From positions 1 to 64,000 of the forward strand of contig NZ_QMEU01000001.1 of assembly GCF_003284975.1 (NCBI RefSeq): DNA of 64,000 nucleotides, in the 5' to 3' direction. Positions within the stretch are counted from its first letter, which is position 1, and each line of letters begins with the position of its first letter. Below are positions 21,986 through 32,208 of the stretch, piece after piece. Origin of the DNA: Mycobacterium colombiense. Lineage in GTDB: Bacteria > Actinomycetota > Actinomycetes > Mycobacteriales > Mycobacteriaceae. Under the pieces are notes generated by a model that searched no databases, was not told the origin of the DNA, and saw only the letters and a list, made by a program, of their open reading frames with translations. The translations under genes and the position numbers were made by a program.

Positions 21986-24601
21986 ATGGCACGCGGATTC
22001 TCCGGTGTGATGCTGCGCAGCTTCGGCGCACGCGACCACACCGCCACGGTGATCGAAACCGTCCGGATCGCACCCCACTTCGTGCGGGTGCGCATGGCGT
22101 CGCCGACCCTGTTCGAGGACGTGGATGCCGAACCGGCCGCGTGGCTGCGGTTCTGGTTTCCGGACCCGGACGGATCGAAAACGGAATTCCAGCGCGCGTA
22201 CACGATCTCGGAGGCCGACGTCCCCGCCGGACGCTTCGCGGTCGACATCGTGCTGCACGATCCCGCCGGCCCCGCATCGCAATGGGCGCGCACCGTGCAG
22301 CCCGGCGCCACCATCGCGGTCATGGCGCTGATGGGCTCGTCGCGATTCGACAGGCCCGACGAGCAGCCGGCCGGATATCTGCTGATCGGTGACTCGGCAT
22401 CCATCCCGGGAATGAACGGCATCATCGGGGTCGTCCCCGACGACGTCCCGATCGAGATGTACCTCGAACAGCACGACGACAACGACCCGCTGATCCCGAT
22501 CGCCCAGCACCCTCGGCTGCGACTGCACTGGGTGGCCCGCCAGGACGAGAAGTCGCTGGCCGCGGCCATCGAGAACCGGGATTGGTCCAACTGGTACGCG
22601 TGGGCGACGCCGGAGGCCACGACGCTCAAGCAGGTGCGAACCCGGCTGCGCGACGAGTTCGGCTTTCCCAAGTCCGAGGTGCACGCCCAGGCGTACTGGA
22701 GCGCCGGACGCGCGATGGGCACCCGGCGCGGTGACGAACCGGCGGCATCGGACAGCGTCGCACCCGCCGTCTCCGCGGAAGACGTTGCGGCGCAGTTGGA
22801 ATCGGCTCCGCAGGTGTCCGACGCCCCACCCACCCCGGCGGCCCGGGGGAACTGGCGGGCCCAGGGCGCGGGCCGCCTGCTCGCGCCGTTGCGCTCCGCG
22901 CTGATCCTCTCGGGCGTATTGCAGGCGGTGATCACGCTGGTGCAACTGGCGCCGTTCGTATTGCTCGTGGAGCTGGCCCGGCTGCTCGTCTCGGGCGCGC
23001 CCGCCGCCCGACTGTGGGATATCGGCATCGCGGCGGTGTCGCTGCTGGGTTTGGGGGCGTTGCTGGGTGCCGCCCTCACGCTGTGGTTGCACGTCGTCGA
23101 CGCGCGGTTCGCCCGTGATCTGCGAACGCGGCTGTTGCACAAGATGTCTCGGCTGCCCCTGGGGTGGTTCACCGCGCGCGGGTCGGGGTCGATCAAGCAG
23201 CTGCTGACCGACGACACGCTGTCCCTGCACTATCTGGTCACCCACGCCATCGGCGATGCGGTGGCCGCGGCCGTCGCGCCGGTCGCGGTGTTGGTCTACC
23301 TGTTCGCCGTCGACTGGCGGGTGGCGCTGGTGTTGTTCTTGCCGGTCCTGGTGTACCTGGTGCTGACATCGTCGCTGACGATCCAATCGGGCCCGCGCAT
23401 CCCGCAGTCGCAGCGCTGGGCGGAGACGATGAGCAGCGAGGCCGGCGCATACCTGGAGGGCCAGCCGGTGATCCGCGTCTTCGGTGGCGCCGCGGCCTCC
23501 AGCTTCCGGCGCCGCCTGGACGAATACGTCGGTTTCCTGGTCGCCTGGCAGCGCCCGCTGGCCGGCAAGAAGACGTTCATGGACCTGGTCACCCGTCCCT
23601 CGACGTTCCTGTGGCTCATCGCGGTCACCGGCACGTTGCTGGTGGTCGCCGGCCGGATGAATCCGGTGAACCTGTTGCCGTTCTTGTTGCTGGGCACCAC
23701 ATTCGGGGCGCGGCTGCTCGGCATCGCCTACGGCCTGGGCGGCATCCGCGCCGGCATGCTGGCCGCCCGGCGCCTGCAGAACACCCTCGACGAGGCTGAC
23801 CTCGCCGTGCACGACGACCACGAGACCCACGGGGATCCGGCGTCGACGGTGGTGTTCGACCACGTCGGCTTCGGCTACCGGCCCGACGTCCCGGTCATCC
23901 ACGACGTCTCGCTGACGTTGCGGCCCGGGACGGTCACCGCGCTGGTCGGGTCCTCCGGGTCCGGCAAGTCGACCCTGGCCGCCCTGCTGGCCCGGTTCCA
24001 CGACGTCGGGCGGGGTGCGATACGGGTTGGGGGACAAGATATTCGGTCGATGACCGCCGACCAGTTGTACGCCCAGGTCGGATTCGTGCTGCAGGAAACG
24101 CAATTGGTGCACGGGACCGTCGCGGAGAACATCGCGCTGGCCGTCCCCGACGCCACCGCGGCGCAAGTCGAACAGGCCGCGCGCGACGCGCAGATCCACG
24201 AGCGCATCATGCGGCTGCCGGACGGCTACGACACCATGCTGGGTGCCGCCAGCGGTCTGTCGGGCGGTGAGCGTCAACGGCTCACGATCGCCCGCGCGAT
24301 CCTGGCCGACACCCCGGTGCTGATCCTCGACGAGGCCACCGCGTTTGCCGACCCGGAATCGGAATACCTTGTGCAGCAAGCGCTCAACCGGCTGACGCGG
24401 GATCGCACCGTGCTGGTGATCGCGCATCGATTGCACACCATCACCCGGGCCCACCAGATCGTCGTGCTCGACCACGGCCGCATCGTCGAACGCGGCACGC
24501 ACGACGAGCTGCTCAACGCCGACGGCCGGTACCGACGGCTCTGGGAGGGCGGTCGCCGCGACCAGGTAACTGCGGGCACGACTGGCGAGGGGGCGCGATG
24601 A
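21986..24601 (+). CDS. irtA: Carboxymycobactin importer subunit IrtA (siderophore-interacting domain + ABC exporter fold)
   Basis: An 871-residue inner-membrane protein. Residues 1-260 form a siderophore-interacting (FAD-binding) domain with RAYTIS near residue 70, which reduces ferric carboxymycobactin. A type IV ABC transmembrane domain with six helices follows, then the ATPase domain with Walker A GSSGSGKS near 655, signature LSGGERQR near 758 and Walker B VLILDEAT. It works with IrtB to bring siderophore iron into the cytoplasm. GAGAAAGGA precedes the ATG. Length is near that of Rv1348 (859). Its stop overlaps irtB (ATGA). Regulated by the iron box upstream. Confidence 0.96.
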   Translation: MARGFSGVMLRSFGARDHTATVIETVRIAPHFVRVRMASPTLFEDVDAEPAAWLRFWFPDPDGSKTEFQRAYTISEADVPAGRFAVDIVLHDPAGPASQWARTVQPGATIAVMALMGSSRFDRPDEQPAGYLLIGDSASIPGMNGIIGVVPDDVPIEMYLEQHDDNDPLIPIAQHPRLRLHWVARQDEKSLAAAIENRDWSNWYAWATPEATTLKQVRTRLRDEFGFPKSEVHAQAYWSAGRAMGTRRGDEPAASDSVAPAVSAEDVAAQLESAPQVSDAPPTPAARGNWRAQGAGRLLAPLRSALILSGVLQAVITLVQLAPFVLLVELARLLVSGAPAARLWDIGIAAVSLLGLGALLGAALTLWLHVVDARFARDLRTRLLHKMSRLPLGWFTARGSGSIKQLLTDDTLSLHYLVTHAIGDAVAAAVAPVAVLVYLFAVDWRVALVLFLPVLVYLVLTSSLTIQSGPRIPQSQRWAETMSSEAGAYLEGQPVIRVFGGAAASSFRRRLDEYVGFLVAWQRPLAGKKTFMDLVTRPSTFLWLIAVTGTLLVVAGRMNPVNLLPFLLLGTTFGARLLGIAYGLGGIRAGMLAARRLQNTLDEADLAVHDDHETHGDPASTVVFDHVGFGYRPDVPVIHDVSLTLRPGTVTALVGSSGSGKSTLAALLARFHDVGRGAIRVGGQDIRSMTADQLYAQVGFVLQETQLVHGTVAENIALAVPDATAAQVEQAARDAQIHERIMRLPDGYDTMLGAASGLSGGERQRLTIARAILADTPVLILDEATAFADPESEYLVQQALNRLTRDRTVLVIAHRLHTITRAHQIVVLDHGRIVERGTHDELLNADGRYRRLWEGGRRDQVTAGTTGEGAR

Positions 24602-26334
24602 TCCGCACGTGGCTGAGCCTGGTCCCGGCGGACCGCCGCAACCGGGTCACCACCTACACGGTGCTGGCACTGCTCTCCGTGCTGGTGCGCGCGGTGGCCA
24701 CCGTGCTGCTGGTCCCCCTGGTCGGGGCGTTGTTCGGCGACGCCCCGCAGCGCGCGTTGGTCTGGCTGGCCTGGCTGACCGCGGCCACCGTGGCCGGCTG
24801 GGTCATCGACACCGCCACCGCGCGTATCGGTTTCAACCTGGGCTTCGCCGTGCTGGATCACAGCCAGCACGACGTCGCGGATCGGCTGCCCGGCGTGCGG
24901 CTGGATTGGTTCACCGCCGAGCACACCGCGACCGCACGGCAGGCGATCGCCGCCACCGGGCCCGAGCTGGTCGGCCTCGTCGTCAACCTGCTCACGCCGC
25001 TGATCTCCGCCGTCCTGCTGCCCGCGGCCATCGCGGTGGTCCTGCTGCCGGTCTCCTGGCAACTGGGGGCCGCCGCGCTGGGGGGCCTGCCGCTGCTGTT
25101 GGGCGCGCTGTGGGCATCGGCCCGTTTGGCGCGGCGCGCGGACTCTGCGGCGGCCGAGGCCAACACCGCGCTCACCGAGCGGATCATCGAGTTCGCCCGG
25201 ACCCAACAGGCGTTGCGGGCCGCACGTCGTGTCGAGCCGGCACGCAGCCTGGTCGGCGATGCGCTGGCGGCACAACACGGCGCCACCATGCGGCTGCTCT
25301 CGATGCAGGTCCCGGGCCAGCTGCTGTTCAGCCTCGCCAGCCAGCTCGCGCTGATCCTGCTGGCCGGGGCGACCACTGTGCTGACCGTGCATGGAACGCT
25401 CACGGTGGCCGAGGCCATCGCGCTGATCGTCGTCATAGTGCGCTACCTCGAGCCGTTCACCACCATCAGCGAGCTGGCGCCGGCACTGGAGAGCACCCGC
25501 GCCACGCTCGACAACATCCGTGCCGTGCTGACCGCCCCGCTGATGACTGCCGGCGGTGCCACGCTGGCCGGCGCCGGGGCGCCGCGAATCGAGTTCGACG
25601 ACGTCGTGTTCCGCTACGACGGCGCGGGCACACCGGTGCTCGACGGCGTGAGCTTCGCGTTGGATCCGGGCAGCACGACGGCGATCGTCGGGCCGTCCGG
25701 TTCGGGCAAGAGCACGATCCTGGCGCTGATCGCGGGGCTGCATGAGCCCACCGGCGGCCGGGTGCTGATCGACGGGGTGGACGCGGCGACGCTGGACGGC
25801 GAGGCCCGGCGGGCGGCGGCCAGCGTCGTTTTCCAACACCCCTACCTGTTCCACGGGTCGATCCGCGACAACGTGTTCGCTGGAGATCCGGGCGCCGGCG
25901 ACGAGCGTTTCGCGCGGGCGGTGGCGCTCGCGCGCGTCGACGAGCTGGTCGGACGGCTGCCCGACGGCGCCGACACGGTCGTCGGCGAAGCCGGTTCGGC
26001 GCTGTCCGGCGGTGAGCGCCAGCGGGTCAGCATCGCCCGCGCGTTGCTCAAACCGGCGCCGATCCTGCTGGTAGACGAGGCGACCAGCGCGTTGGACACC
26101 GAGAACGAAGCCGCGGTGGTCGACGCGCTGACGGCCGACCCGCAGTCACGCACGCAGGTGATCGTCGCCCACCGCCTGGCCAGCATCCGGCACGCCGACC
26201 GCGTACTGTTCCTCGACAACGGCCGGGTGGTCGAGGACGGCGCGGTTGACGAATTGCTTGCTGCGGGCGGCCGTTTCGACGAATTCTGGCGCCAGCAGCA
26301 TGAAGCCGCCGAATGGCGCATTCTGGCCGACTAG
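24598..26334 (+). CDS. irtB: Carboxymycobactin importer subunit IrtB
   Basis: A 578-residue ABC half-transporter, partner of IrtA. Six transmembrane helices fill residues 1-300; the ATPase domain has Walker A GPSGSGKS near 365, signature LSGGERQR near 470 and Walker B ILLVDEAT followed by the H-loop VIVAHRL. Start overlaps irtA stop by 4 bp. Homologue of Rv1349. Confidence 0.96.
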   Translation: MIRTWLSLVPADRRNRVTTYTVLALLSVLVRAVATVLLVPLVGALFGDAPQRALVWLAWLTAATVAGWVIDTATARIGFNLGFAVLDHSQHDVADRLPGVRLDWFTAEHTATARQAIAATGPELVGLVVNLLTPLISAVLLPAAIAVVLLPVSWQLGAAALGGLPLLLGALWASARLARRADSAAAEANTALTERIIEFARTQQALRAARRVEPARSLVGDALAAQHGATMRLLSMQVPGQLLFSLASQLALILLAGATTVLTVHGTLTVAEAIALIVVIVRYLEPFTTISELAPALESTRATLDNIRAVLTAPLMTAGGATLAGAGAPRIEFDDVVFRYDGAGTPVLDGVSFALDPGSTTAIVGPSGSGKSTILALIAGLHEPTGGRVLIDGVDAATLDGEARRAAASVVFQHPYLFHGSIRDNVFAGDPGAGDERFARAVALARVDELVGRLPDGADTVVGEAGSALSGGERQRVSIARALLKPAPILLVDEATSALDTENEAAVVDALTADPQSRTQVIVAHRLASIRHADRVLFLDNGRVVEDGAVDELLAAGGRFDEFWRQQHEAAEWRILAD

Positions 26335-26347
26335 CGCACCGCGGTTG

Positions 26348-26364
26348 ACCGCAACTCTTGCGGT
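26348..26364. terminator. Short inverted repeat after irtB
   Basis: ACCGCA and TGCGGT flank a 5-nt spacer ACTCT. It lies 14 bp after the irtB stop and could be a weak terminator or an operator for the next gene. Confidence 0.3.
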
Positions 26365-26424
26365 ATGCCTTACAGTTTGTCAGTCGGACCGTGCTGTCTG
26401 CGTTCAGGAGGAGGCGTGCTGCTT

Positions 26425-27507
26425 ATGAGTGCTGTGCTGTCGATACCGCGTTACCCCGCCGACGTGACCCCGCAGTGGTTGTCGGCCGCGCTGTCCGGCG
26501 GCGGTGGCACGCCCGTCGAGGTCGCCGACGTGGACGTGGTCGCGATCGGCACCGGACAGACCGGGGCGACCTACCGGGTCACCGCTCGCTACGCGACGGA
26601 TCCCGGGGACCTGCCGCAGACCTTCGTCATCAAACTGCCCGCCCAGGACGACACGGTGCGCGACCGGGTGGTCATCGGCTACCGCAGTGAATGTGCGTTC
26701 TATTCGTCGGTGGTGGATCGGGCGCAGGTGCCTACACCGCGGTGCTTCTATTCCGAGATCACCGACGATGCAATGGATTTCGCCCTACTGCTGGCGGATC
26801 AGGCGCCGGCGGTGCAGGGCGATCAGCTCGTCGGCTGCGGGGAAACCGAGGCGCGCCTTGCGGTTACCGCGCTGGCCGGCCTGCACGCGCCCAGCTGGTG
26901 TGATCCGGTCTGGCTCGATTTCCCGGGCATCGCGTTCGGCCGGCCGGATGAGGCCGGTGCGGGCGGCATGGGCGAGGTGGCGAAGTTGAGCGCCGACATC
27001 ACGCTGGAGAAGCTGGGTGAGCGGATGAGCGCCGAGGACCGCGATACCTTCAGCGCCGCAATGGGTTTGATCGCGCCTTGGCTGCTGTCCGAGTATGACC
27101 GGTTCGCCCTGCTGCACGGCGACTATCGCCTGGACAACCTGTTGTTCGATCCGGAGCGAACCAGGGTCAGCGTGGTGGACTGGCAGACGCTGGGCGTGGG
27201 TCTGCCGGCCCGAGACCTTGCGTACTTCACCGCGACCAGCCTCAAGCCGCAACTGCGTGCGAGCATCGAGGAGGGGCTGGTCAACGACTATCACCGCGCG
27301 CTGACGGCCGGCGGGGTCAGCGACTACGACCGCGAAACCTGTTGGCGCGATTACCGGCTCGGGGTGCTGCAGGCCCCGCTGATCTCGGCGCTGGGATTCG
27401 CGTTCGCCGCCGCCACCGAGCGCGGTGACGACATGGTGCTGACCATGCTCAGCCGCGGCTGCCAGGCGATCCGCGAACTGGGCACGCTGGACCTAATCGA
27501 GCACTGA
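26425..27507 (+). CDS. APH/ecdysteroid-kinase-like phosphotransferase
   Basis: A 360-residue protein with the aminoglycoside phosphotransferase/choline kinase fold: glycine loop region GTGQTGATYRV, the ATP lysine in TFVIKLP, the catalytic loop LLHGDYRLDNLLFD and the metal-binding VVDWQTLG. Relatives in mycobacteria are annotated as phosphotransferases or acyl-CoA dehydrogenase-associated kinases; the substrate is unknown. The ATG at 26425 follows AGGAGGAGG; the longer frame from 26365 lacks a ribosome site. Its 3' end overlaps that of the convergent LuxR gene by 15 bp. Confidence 0.8.
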   Translation: MSAVLSIPRYPADVTPQWLSAALSGGGGTPVEVADVDVVAIGTGQTGATYRVTARYATDPGDLPQTFVIKLPAQDDTVRDRVVIGYRSECAFYSSVVDRAQVPTPRCFYSEITDDAMDFALLLADQAPAVQGDQLVGCGETEARLAVTALAGLHAPSWCDPVWLDFPGIAFGRPDEAGAGGMGEVAKLSADITLEKLGERMSAEDRDTFSAAMGLIAPWLLSEYDRFALLHGDYRLDNLLFDPERTRVSVVDWQTLGVGLPARDLAYFTATSLKPQLRASIEEGLVNDYHRALTAGGVSDYDRETCWRDYRLGVLQAPLISALGFAFAAATERGDDMVLTMLSRGCQAIRELGTLDLIEH

Positions 27508-30500
27508 TCGGCGAGCCGCTTCTTGCGCCAACTGCATGCGTGAGGTGAGCCCGAGTTTCGCGTAGACATGGGTGAGATGGGTCTGCACGGTCCGCGGCGA
27601 GATGAACAGCCGATCGCCGATGTCCTTATTGCCCAGTCCCTCGCTGACGAGGCGGACGACGTCGCGCTCGGTCGGGGTCAGTGAGTCCCAACCGCTGGGC
27701 GGACGCTTGCGTTCGCCTCGCCCGCGGCGGGCGTACGCGATCGCCTCCTCGGTGGACAGCGCTGCCCCTGCGGCCCAGGCGGCGTCGAATTCTCTGTCGC
27801 CCAATACTTGACGCATCGCATTCACAGAAGCCCCGTATTCGGCGTCGTACACCCGGAAGCGGACGATGCCGGTTCGGTCGCGGACCGCGTGCGTCGCACC
27901 GAAGAGCCGTGCAGCATCAAGGTGGCTTCCGGCGTCTCCTACCAAACGGGCAAGGCACTCAAGCAGGTCTGGGACGACCAGGTGTGCTCGTAGTTCGGCC
28001 GCACGATTCAACGCCTCGTGGACGTCACGTTCGGCCTTCCCCGGCTCGTTTTCCGCGAGCGCGACGCGCGCGCGGGTCAACAGCGCTTGCACAGTGAACC
28101 AGCCGGCAGCCGCCGCAACGTCTTCTTCGGCGAAGCGACGTGCGGACGTCAGATCGTTTCGGGCCAGCGCGACCTGCGCCCAGGGCTTCGCGGTGGTGGA
28201 CGCAAGCGGCCAGGCGCCAAACCGCTCACGTGCGGCTTCGCTGGCGGCGGTGGCCGCGCTGATATCGTCGGCGGCCAGCGCCGCGAATGCTAGCGACGAG
28301 TGGACCACACCTTCCATGTACCTGCCGATCTCAGCGGCGCCGTCGAGTGCATCAAACGCGAGGGCGCGCCCCTCGTCCGGCTGTCCGGTGTGCGCCAAAA
28401 CGTGGCACAGGCGCTCGCGGGCGGACACTTGCCAGATCAGGGCGTGCGCCGCGTCGGCTTCGTTCATCAATTCGCGGAGTTGCGCCGCGGCGCCGGTGAC
28501 TTCCCCAAACACCCATTGCGCACCGATCAGACACCACCGGCATCCGCGCGAGTAGCCCTGGTCGCCGATCGCATCGGCGAGGTCGCGTCCCTCACTCGCT
28601 GCCGCCACGGCGGCAGCGGGGTCACCCGTGCCGACCGTCGCCGCCAGGGCCTTGCTGTAGAGGATCTGAGCGAGCCTCCAACGGTCGCCCACCGACCGCG
28701 CCAACTTCTCCGCATCCGACAAGTACGGTTCGGCCAGTTCGGCGCTCCACGCCGCGAGGCGTCCGCACGCGGTGAGAGTGCGGGCCAGCAGCACCGGATC
28801 GTCCAGCTGGCGAGCAATAGCCAGCGAACGCTGCGCCCGAGCGAGGCTTCCCGGGTCGCGCATGTTGTCGAGAAATGCCTTGTCGGCCAGCGCCCGCGCG
28901 ATCGTCCGGGGCGTCACCTCGGCCGTCGGAGTCTCTGCGTCGGCCAGACCGGCGTCGAGCCAGTCCGAACCCTCCTTGAGCCCACCCCGCGTCAGCCACA
29001 GCGGCTGCAACGACGTGGCGAGGAGTAACGCGTTGTCAATGTCGAGGTTCTCGCGGCTCCAAGCGAAGGCGCCACGCAGGTTATCTATCTCGGTCTGCGC
29101 TCGGTCGAGCAGCAGTTCCAGGCTGGCTTCGCCTGGAGCGTCGAGTGCCGCTGCCATCGCGGTGTAGTGGTCCCGGTGTCGGTCGCGGACAGCGACGGCC
29201 TCAGCGGATTCGCTGAGCTTTTCCTGCGCATACTGACGGATCGTTTCGAGCACTCGGTATCGCATTGTGCCGCCGACAGATTCGGCGATCACCAGCGACT
29301 TGTCAACGAGGAGTGCCAGTACATCCAGCACCTGATGCGGTGCCAGATCCTCGTCGCATACCACCTTCCGGCAGGCGTCGAGGTCAAACCCGCCCATGAA
29401 AACGCCGAGCCTGCGGAACAACGTCCGCTCCGGTTCGGTCAACAGGGCGTGGGACCAGTCCACCGAGGCTTGCAATGTCTGCTGGCGGCGCACGGCCGTC
29501 CGCGACCCGCCGGTCAACAACCGAAACCGGTCCTGCAGGCCGGCGAGAATCTCGTTGGGAGACAACGCGCGCACCCGCGCCGCCGCCAGCTCTATCGCCA
29601 GCGGCATGCCGTCCAGCCGACGACAGATCTCGTTGACCGTGGCCGCATCATCGTCGTTGACGCTGAATCCGGGACGCGCATGGCCGGCGCGGTCGGTGAA
29701 GAGTCGCGCGGCGTCGCCATCGAAGGACAGCGACGGCACCCGCCAGATCACCTCGCCGCCCACCCCGATCGGCTCGCGACTCGTCGCCAACGCCGTCAGT
29801 CGCGAGCAGGCCGCCAGCAACGCAGTAACGAGCGTCGCGCTGGCGTCCAACAGATGTTCGCAGTTGTCAAGCACCATCAACATGTGCCGGTCCCCGACGA
29901 ACTGCAGCAGGCTTTTCTGCGGGGAGCGCCCCGGGTGGTCGGGCAGGCCCAACGCCCGCGCCGCGGTGACCGGCACCAGGTCGGGGTCGGTGATCGGAGC
30001 CAAGTCGACGTAGCAGATTCCGTCGGCGTAGTCGCCCGCGACTGAGGCCGCTACTTGGACGGCCAAGCGGGTCTTGCCGACGCCACCGGCACCGGTCAGC
30101 GTCACCAACCGGTTCCGCGCGAGAATGCTTCGCACTTCGCCCATTTCGGTGTCACGGCCCACGAAGCTGGTCAACTGCGCGGGCGGACGTTGAGCGACGA
30201 CGGTCTCGCGTTTGCGAAGCGGTGGGAATTCGTTACAGAGATCGGGATGGCATAGCTGCAACACCCGCTCCGGACGGGGCAGGTCCCTCAGTGCATGGGT
30301 GCCCAGGTCCGTCAACCACACGTCTTCGGCGAGCGAGTCGGCGATCAGGTCGCCGGTAGTGCCGGACAACACCGTCTGGCCGCCGTGCGCAAGCTCGCGA
30401 AGCCGAGCCGTCCGGTTGATGGCCGGCCCGACATAGTTGTTCTCGTCGCGCAACTGCACCTCGCCGGTATGCACGCCGATCCGTAGCTGTAGCGGTGCCA

Positions 30501-30810
30501 AGGGAGCGCGTTGCAACGCGAGCGCGCACGCTACGGCGTCGGACGCCCGGCTGAAAGCGATGACGAAGCTGTCACCCTCACCTTGCTCTACCGGACGGAT
30601 TCCGCAATGGGCCCTGACCAACTCCCGAAGTGTCTGATCCAGTTTCGCGATCGCCGCGGTCATCGCCTGCGGCTGCGAGTCCCATAGCTGCGTCGAACCC
30701 TGGACGTCGGCCAGCAAGAGGGTCACCGTGCCGGTCGGCAGGGGCTCGTTCATGCCTGGTTCGCTCCAGTCCAACGGCGGCACGCCCGCCCGTGGATCGA
30801 CTTCGCTCAT
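27493..30810 (-). CDS. Cyclase-domain/STAND ATPase/TPR/LuxR transcriptional regulator
   Basis: A protein of about 1105 residues. An N-terminal class III nucleotidyl cyclase domain (TVTLLLADVQGSTQLW, EQGEGDSFVIAF, RIGVHTGEVQ ... YVGPAINRTARL) keeps both metal aspartates. An AP-ATPase/STAND domain follows (Walker A LTGAGGVGKTRLA, Walker B LMVLDNCEHLL), then TPR-like repeats and a LuxR helix-turn-helix at the C-terminus (LTPTERDVVRLVSEGLGNKD). This is the plan of Rv1358, Rv0386 and Rv2488c. The signal sensed is unknown. The ATG at 30810 is one of several possible starts (30822, 30837); the frame to 30975 would overlap the next gene. Confidence 0.88.
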   Translation of the reverse strand: MSEVDPRAGVPPLDWSEPGMNEPLPTGTVTLLLADVQGSTQLWDSQPQAMTAAIAKLDQTLRELVRAHCGIRPVEQGEGDSFVIAFSRASDAVACALALQRAPLAPLQLRIGVHTGEVQLRDENNYVGPAINRTARLRELAHGGQTVLSGTTGDLIADSLAEDVWLTDLGTHALRDLPRPERVLQLCHPDLCNEFPPLRKRETVVAQRPPAQLTSFVGRDTEMGEVRSILARNRLVTLTGAGGVGKTRLAVQVAASVAGDYADGICYVDLAPITDPDLVPVTAARALGLPDHPGRSPQKSLLQFVGDRHMLMVLDNCEHLLDASATLVTALLAACSRLTALATSREPIGVGGEVIWRVPSLSFDGDAARLFTDRAGHARPGFSVNDDDAATVNEICRRLDGMPLAIELAAARVRALSPNEILAGLQDRFRLLTGGSRTAVRRQQTLQASVDWSHALLTEPERTLFRRLGVFMGGFDLDACRKVVCDEDLAPHQVLDVLALLVDKSLVIAESVGGTMRYRVLETIRQYAQEKLSESAEAVAVRDRHRDHYTAMAAALDAPGEASLELLLDRAQTEIDNLRGAFAWSRENLDIDNALLLATSLQPLWLTRGGLKEGSDWLDAGLADAETPTAEVTPRTIARALADKAFLDNMRDPGSLARAQRSLAIARQLDDPVLLARTLTACGRLAAWSAELAEPYLSDAEKLARSVGDRWRLAQILYSKALAATVGTGDPAAAVAAASEGRDLADAIGDQGYSRGCRWCLIGAQWVFGEVTGAAAQLRELMNEADAAHALIWQVSARERLCHVLAHTGQPDEGRALAFDALDGAAEIGRYMEGVVHSSLAFAALAADDISAATAASEAARERFGAWPLASTTAKPWAQVALARNDLTSARRFAEEDVAAAAGWFTVQALLTRARVALAENEPGKAERDVHEALNRAAELRAHLVVPDLLECLARLVGDAGSHLDAARLFGATHAVRDRTGIVRFRVYDAEYGASVNAMRQVLGDREFDAAWAAGAALSTEEAIAYARRGRGERKRPPSGWDSLTPTERDVVRLVSEGLGNKDIGDRLFISPRTVQTHLTHVYAKLGLTSRMQLAQEAARRSVLD

Positions 30811-30874
30811 GTTAGCCAGCATGAGCTGGCCGCACATCGCGAAACATCGGCGGATGCGCGTATATATCCCGGCT

Positions 30875-31303
30875 CTACAGGTCGCCGGTGAAGTCGGCGC
30901 TGAGCCAGCGGTCCGGGCGGATGGTGAACAGCACCTCCTCGACGCCTTCCATGCTGCGCACGAACGCCCGCCCACCTTCCTCGCCGAGATAGCGGATGGC
31001 GACCGCCTCGGCCACGTCGAGCGGGGCCGGCTTGGTGGTCTCGACGATCGAGCCCTCGACCACCACGTACTGATAGGGCGGCTCCTCGCGCTGCACCACC
31101 AATGTCACCGCCCCCGCCCGCTCGATGAGACGGGCCTTACGGCTCGACGCCCCGGTCATGATTCGGATGTTTCCCCCGGGGGTGTAGTCGTACCAGATCG
31201 GGACGCTGGCCGGCGGCCGGCCTTCGGTGGCGGCGACGGACAGCACGGCCACATGCTTGTCGGCGAGGAACTCCTGGCGCTCGGATTCGCTGAAGGCTTT
31301 CAT
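30875..31303 (-). CDS. PNPOx-like flavin/F420-dependent oxidoreductase
   Basis: A 142-residue split-barrel protein: FLADKHVAVLSVAATEGRPPAS then VPIWYDYTPGGNIRIMTGASS, followed by ARLIERAGAVTLVVQREEPPYQYVVVEG in outline. It belongs to the pyridoxamine 5'-phosphate oxidase superfamily that in mycobacteria includes many F420- or FMN-binding reductases. The ATG at 31303 gives the usual N-terminus; the frame starts at 31315. Substrate unknown. Confidence 0.78.
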   Translation of the reverse strand: MKAFSESERQEFLADKHVAVLSVAATEGRPPASVPIWYDYTPGGNIRIMTGASSRKARLIERAGAVTLVVQREEPPYQYVVVEGSIVETTKPAPLDVAEAVAIRYLGEEGGRAFVRSMEGVEEVLFTIRPDRWLSADFTGDL

Positions 31304-31357
31304 GACGAGTGCCAACGCCCGGGCGGTAAAGCTATTCCCGATCCGCCCAAGGGGCGG

Positions 31358-32179
31358 TCAGTACTGCGTCGAGCCCTGATCCACCGGGATCTGAGCCGCG
31401 GTGACCTTGCGCGATTCGTCACTGGCGAGCCAGCACACCGTGTCCGCGATCTCCTCCGGCTCGGCGACCCAATCGGGCAGGAACGGCGTCAGGACGTGCG
31501 ACAGCTGCGGGTTGGTTTCCATGGTCTTGCCCACCGCCGTGACCATGTCCCCGGAGCCCATGGCGGTGTTCACCGGACCAGGGTGCACGCTGTTGACCCG
31601 GATCGAATGCTTGCCCAGTTCGGCGGCGAAGGCCCGCGCCAGCCCGGTGACGGCATGCTTGCTGGCGGTGTAGTGAATCATGAACGGCTGCATCTTCATT
31701 CCGGCCGCGGAGCTGATCAGGATGATCGACCCGCCGCGGCCGCCCTCGATGATCTTGTCCGCGCCGGCCATCACGGTGTTCCAGGTGCCGGTCACGTTGA
31801 TGTCCATGACGTCGGCGAAGTTCTCCGGCGTGATCTCATCCCACGCCTGCGGGGCAGCGACCCCGGCGTTGGCGACGATGACGTCCAGCCGGCCCAGCTC
31901 GGCCACGCCGTCGGCGACGGCCTTGCGCAGGCCGTCGAAGTCGCGGGTGTCCACGACCGAGGCGATGATCCGGCGGTTCGCCGCTTCGACCAGGCGCACG
32001 GTCTCGCTCAGATCATCGGGCGTGGCCGGGTCGTAGGGCACGCAGGCCGGCAGCTTGCCGGCGATGTCGACGGCGATGATGTCGGCGCCTTCCTGGGCCA
32101 TGCGCACCGCGTGCGCCCGGCCCTGGCCGCGGGCCGCGCCGGTGATGAATGCCACCCTTCCGGCAAGCTTGCCGCTCAT
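31358..32179 (-). CDS. Mycofactocin-coupled-type short-chain dehydrogenase
   Basis: A 273-residue SDR with cofactor loop TGAARGQG at residues 14-21, NAG motif VIVANAGVA and catalytic YTASK. The insertion between beta-2 and alpha-2 (PACVPYDPATPDDLSETVRL) is the mark of the mycofactocin-dependent SDR subfamily, whose nicotinamide cofactor is tightly bound and reoxidised through mycofactocin. GGAG precedes the ATG at 32179. It is downstream of an acyl-CoA dehydrogenase gene on the same strand. Confidence 0.88.
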   Translation of the reverse strand: MSGKLAGRVAFITGAARGQGRAHAVRMAQEGADIIAVDIAGKLPACVPYDPATPDDLSETVRLVEAANRRIIASVVDTRDFDGLRKAVADGVAELGRLDVIVANAGVAAPQAWDEITPENFADVMDINVTGTWNTVMAGADKIIEGGRGGSIILISSAAGMKMQPFMIHYTASKHAVTGLARAFAAELGKHSIRVNSVHPGPVNTAMGSGDMVTAVGKTMETNPQLSHVLTPFLPDWVAEPEEIADTVCWLASDESRKVTAAQIPVDQGSTQY

Positions 32180-32208
32180 ATTTGCTCCTCCATTGGGTTC
32201 GGCCACTC

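Noticed and set aside
21935..24502. 855-codon open frame on the minus strand
   Set aside because: It is antisense to irtA, rich in Arg/Gly/Gln/His with no domain, and arises from GC-rich codon third positions. irtA has clear motifs throughout.
24274..25854. 526-codon open frame on the minus strand
   Set aside because: Antisense shadow of irtA/irtB with repetitive Arg/Gln/His composition and no ribosome site.
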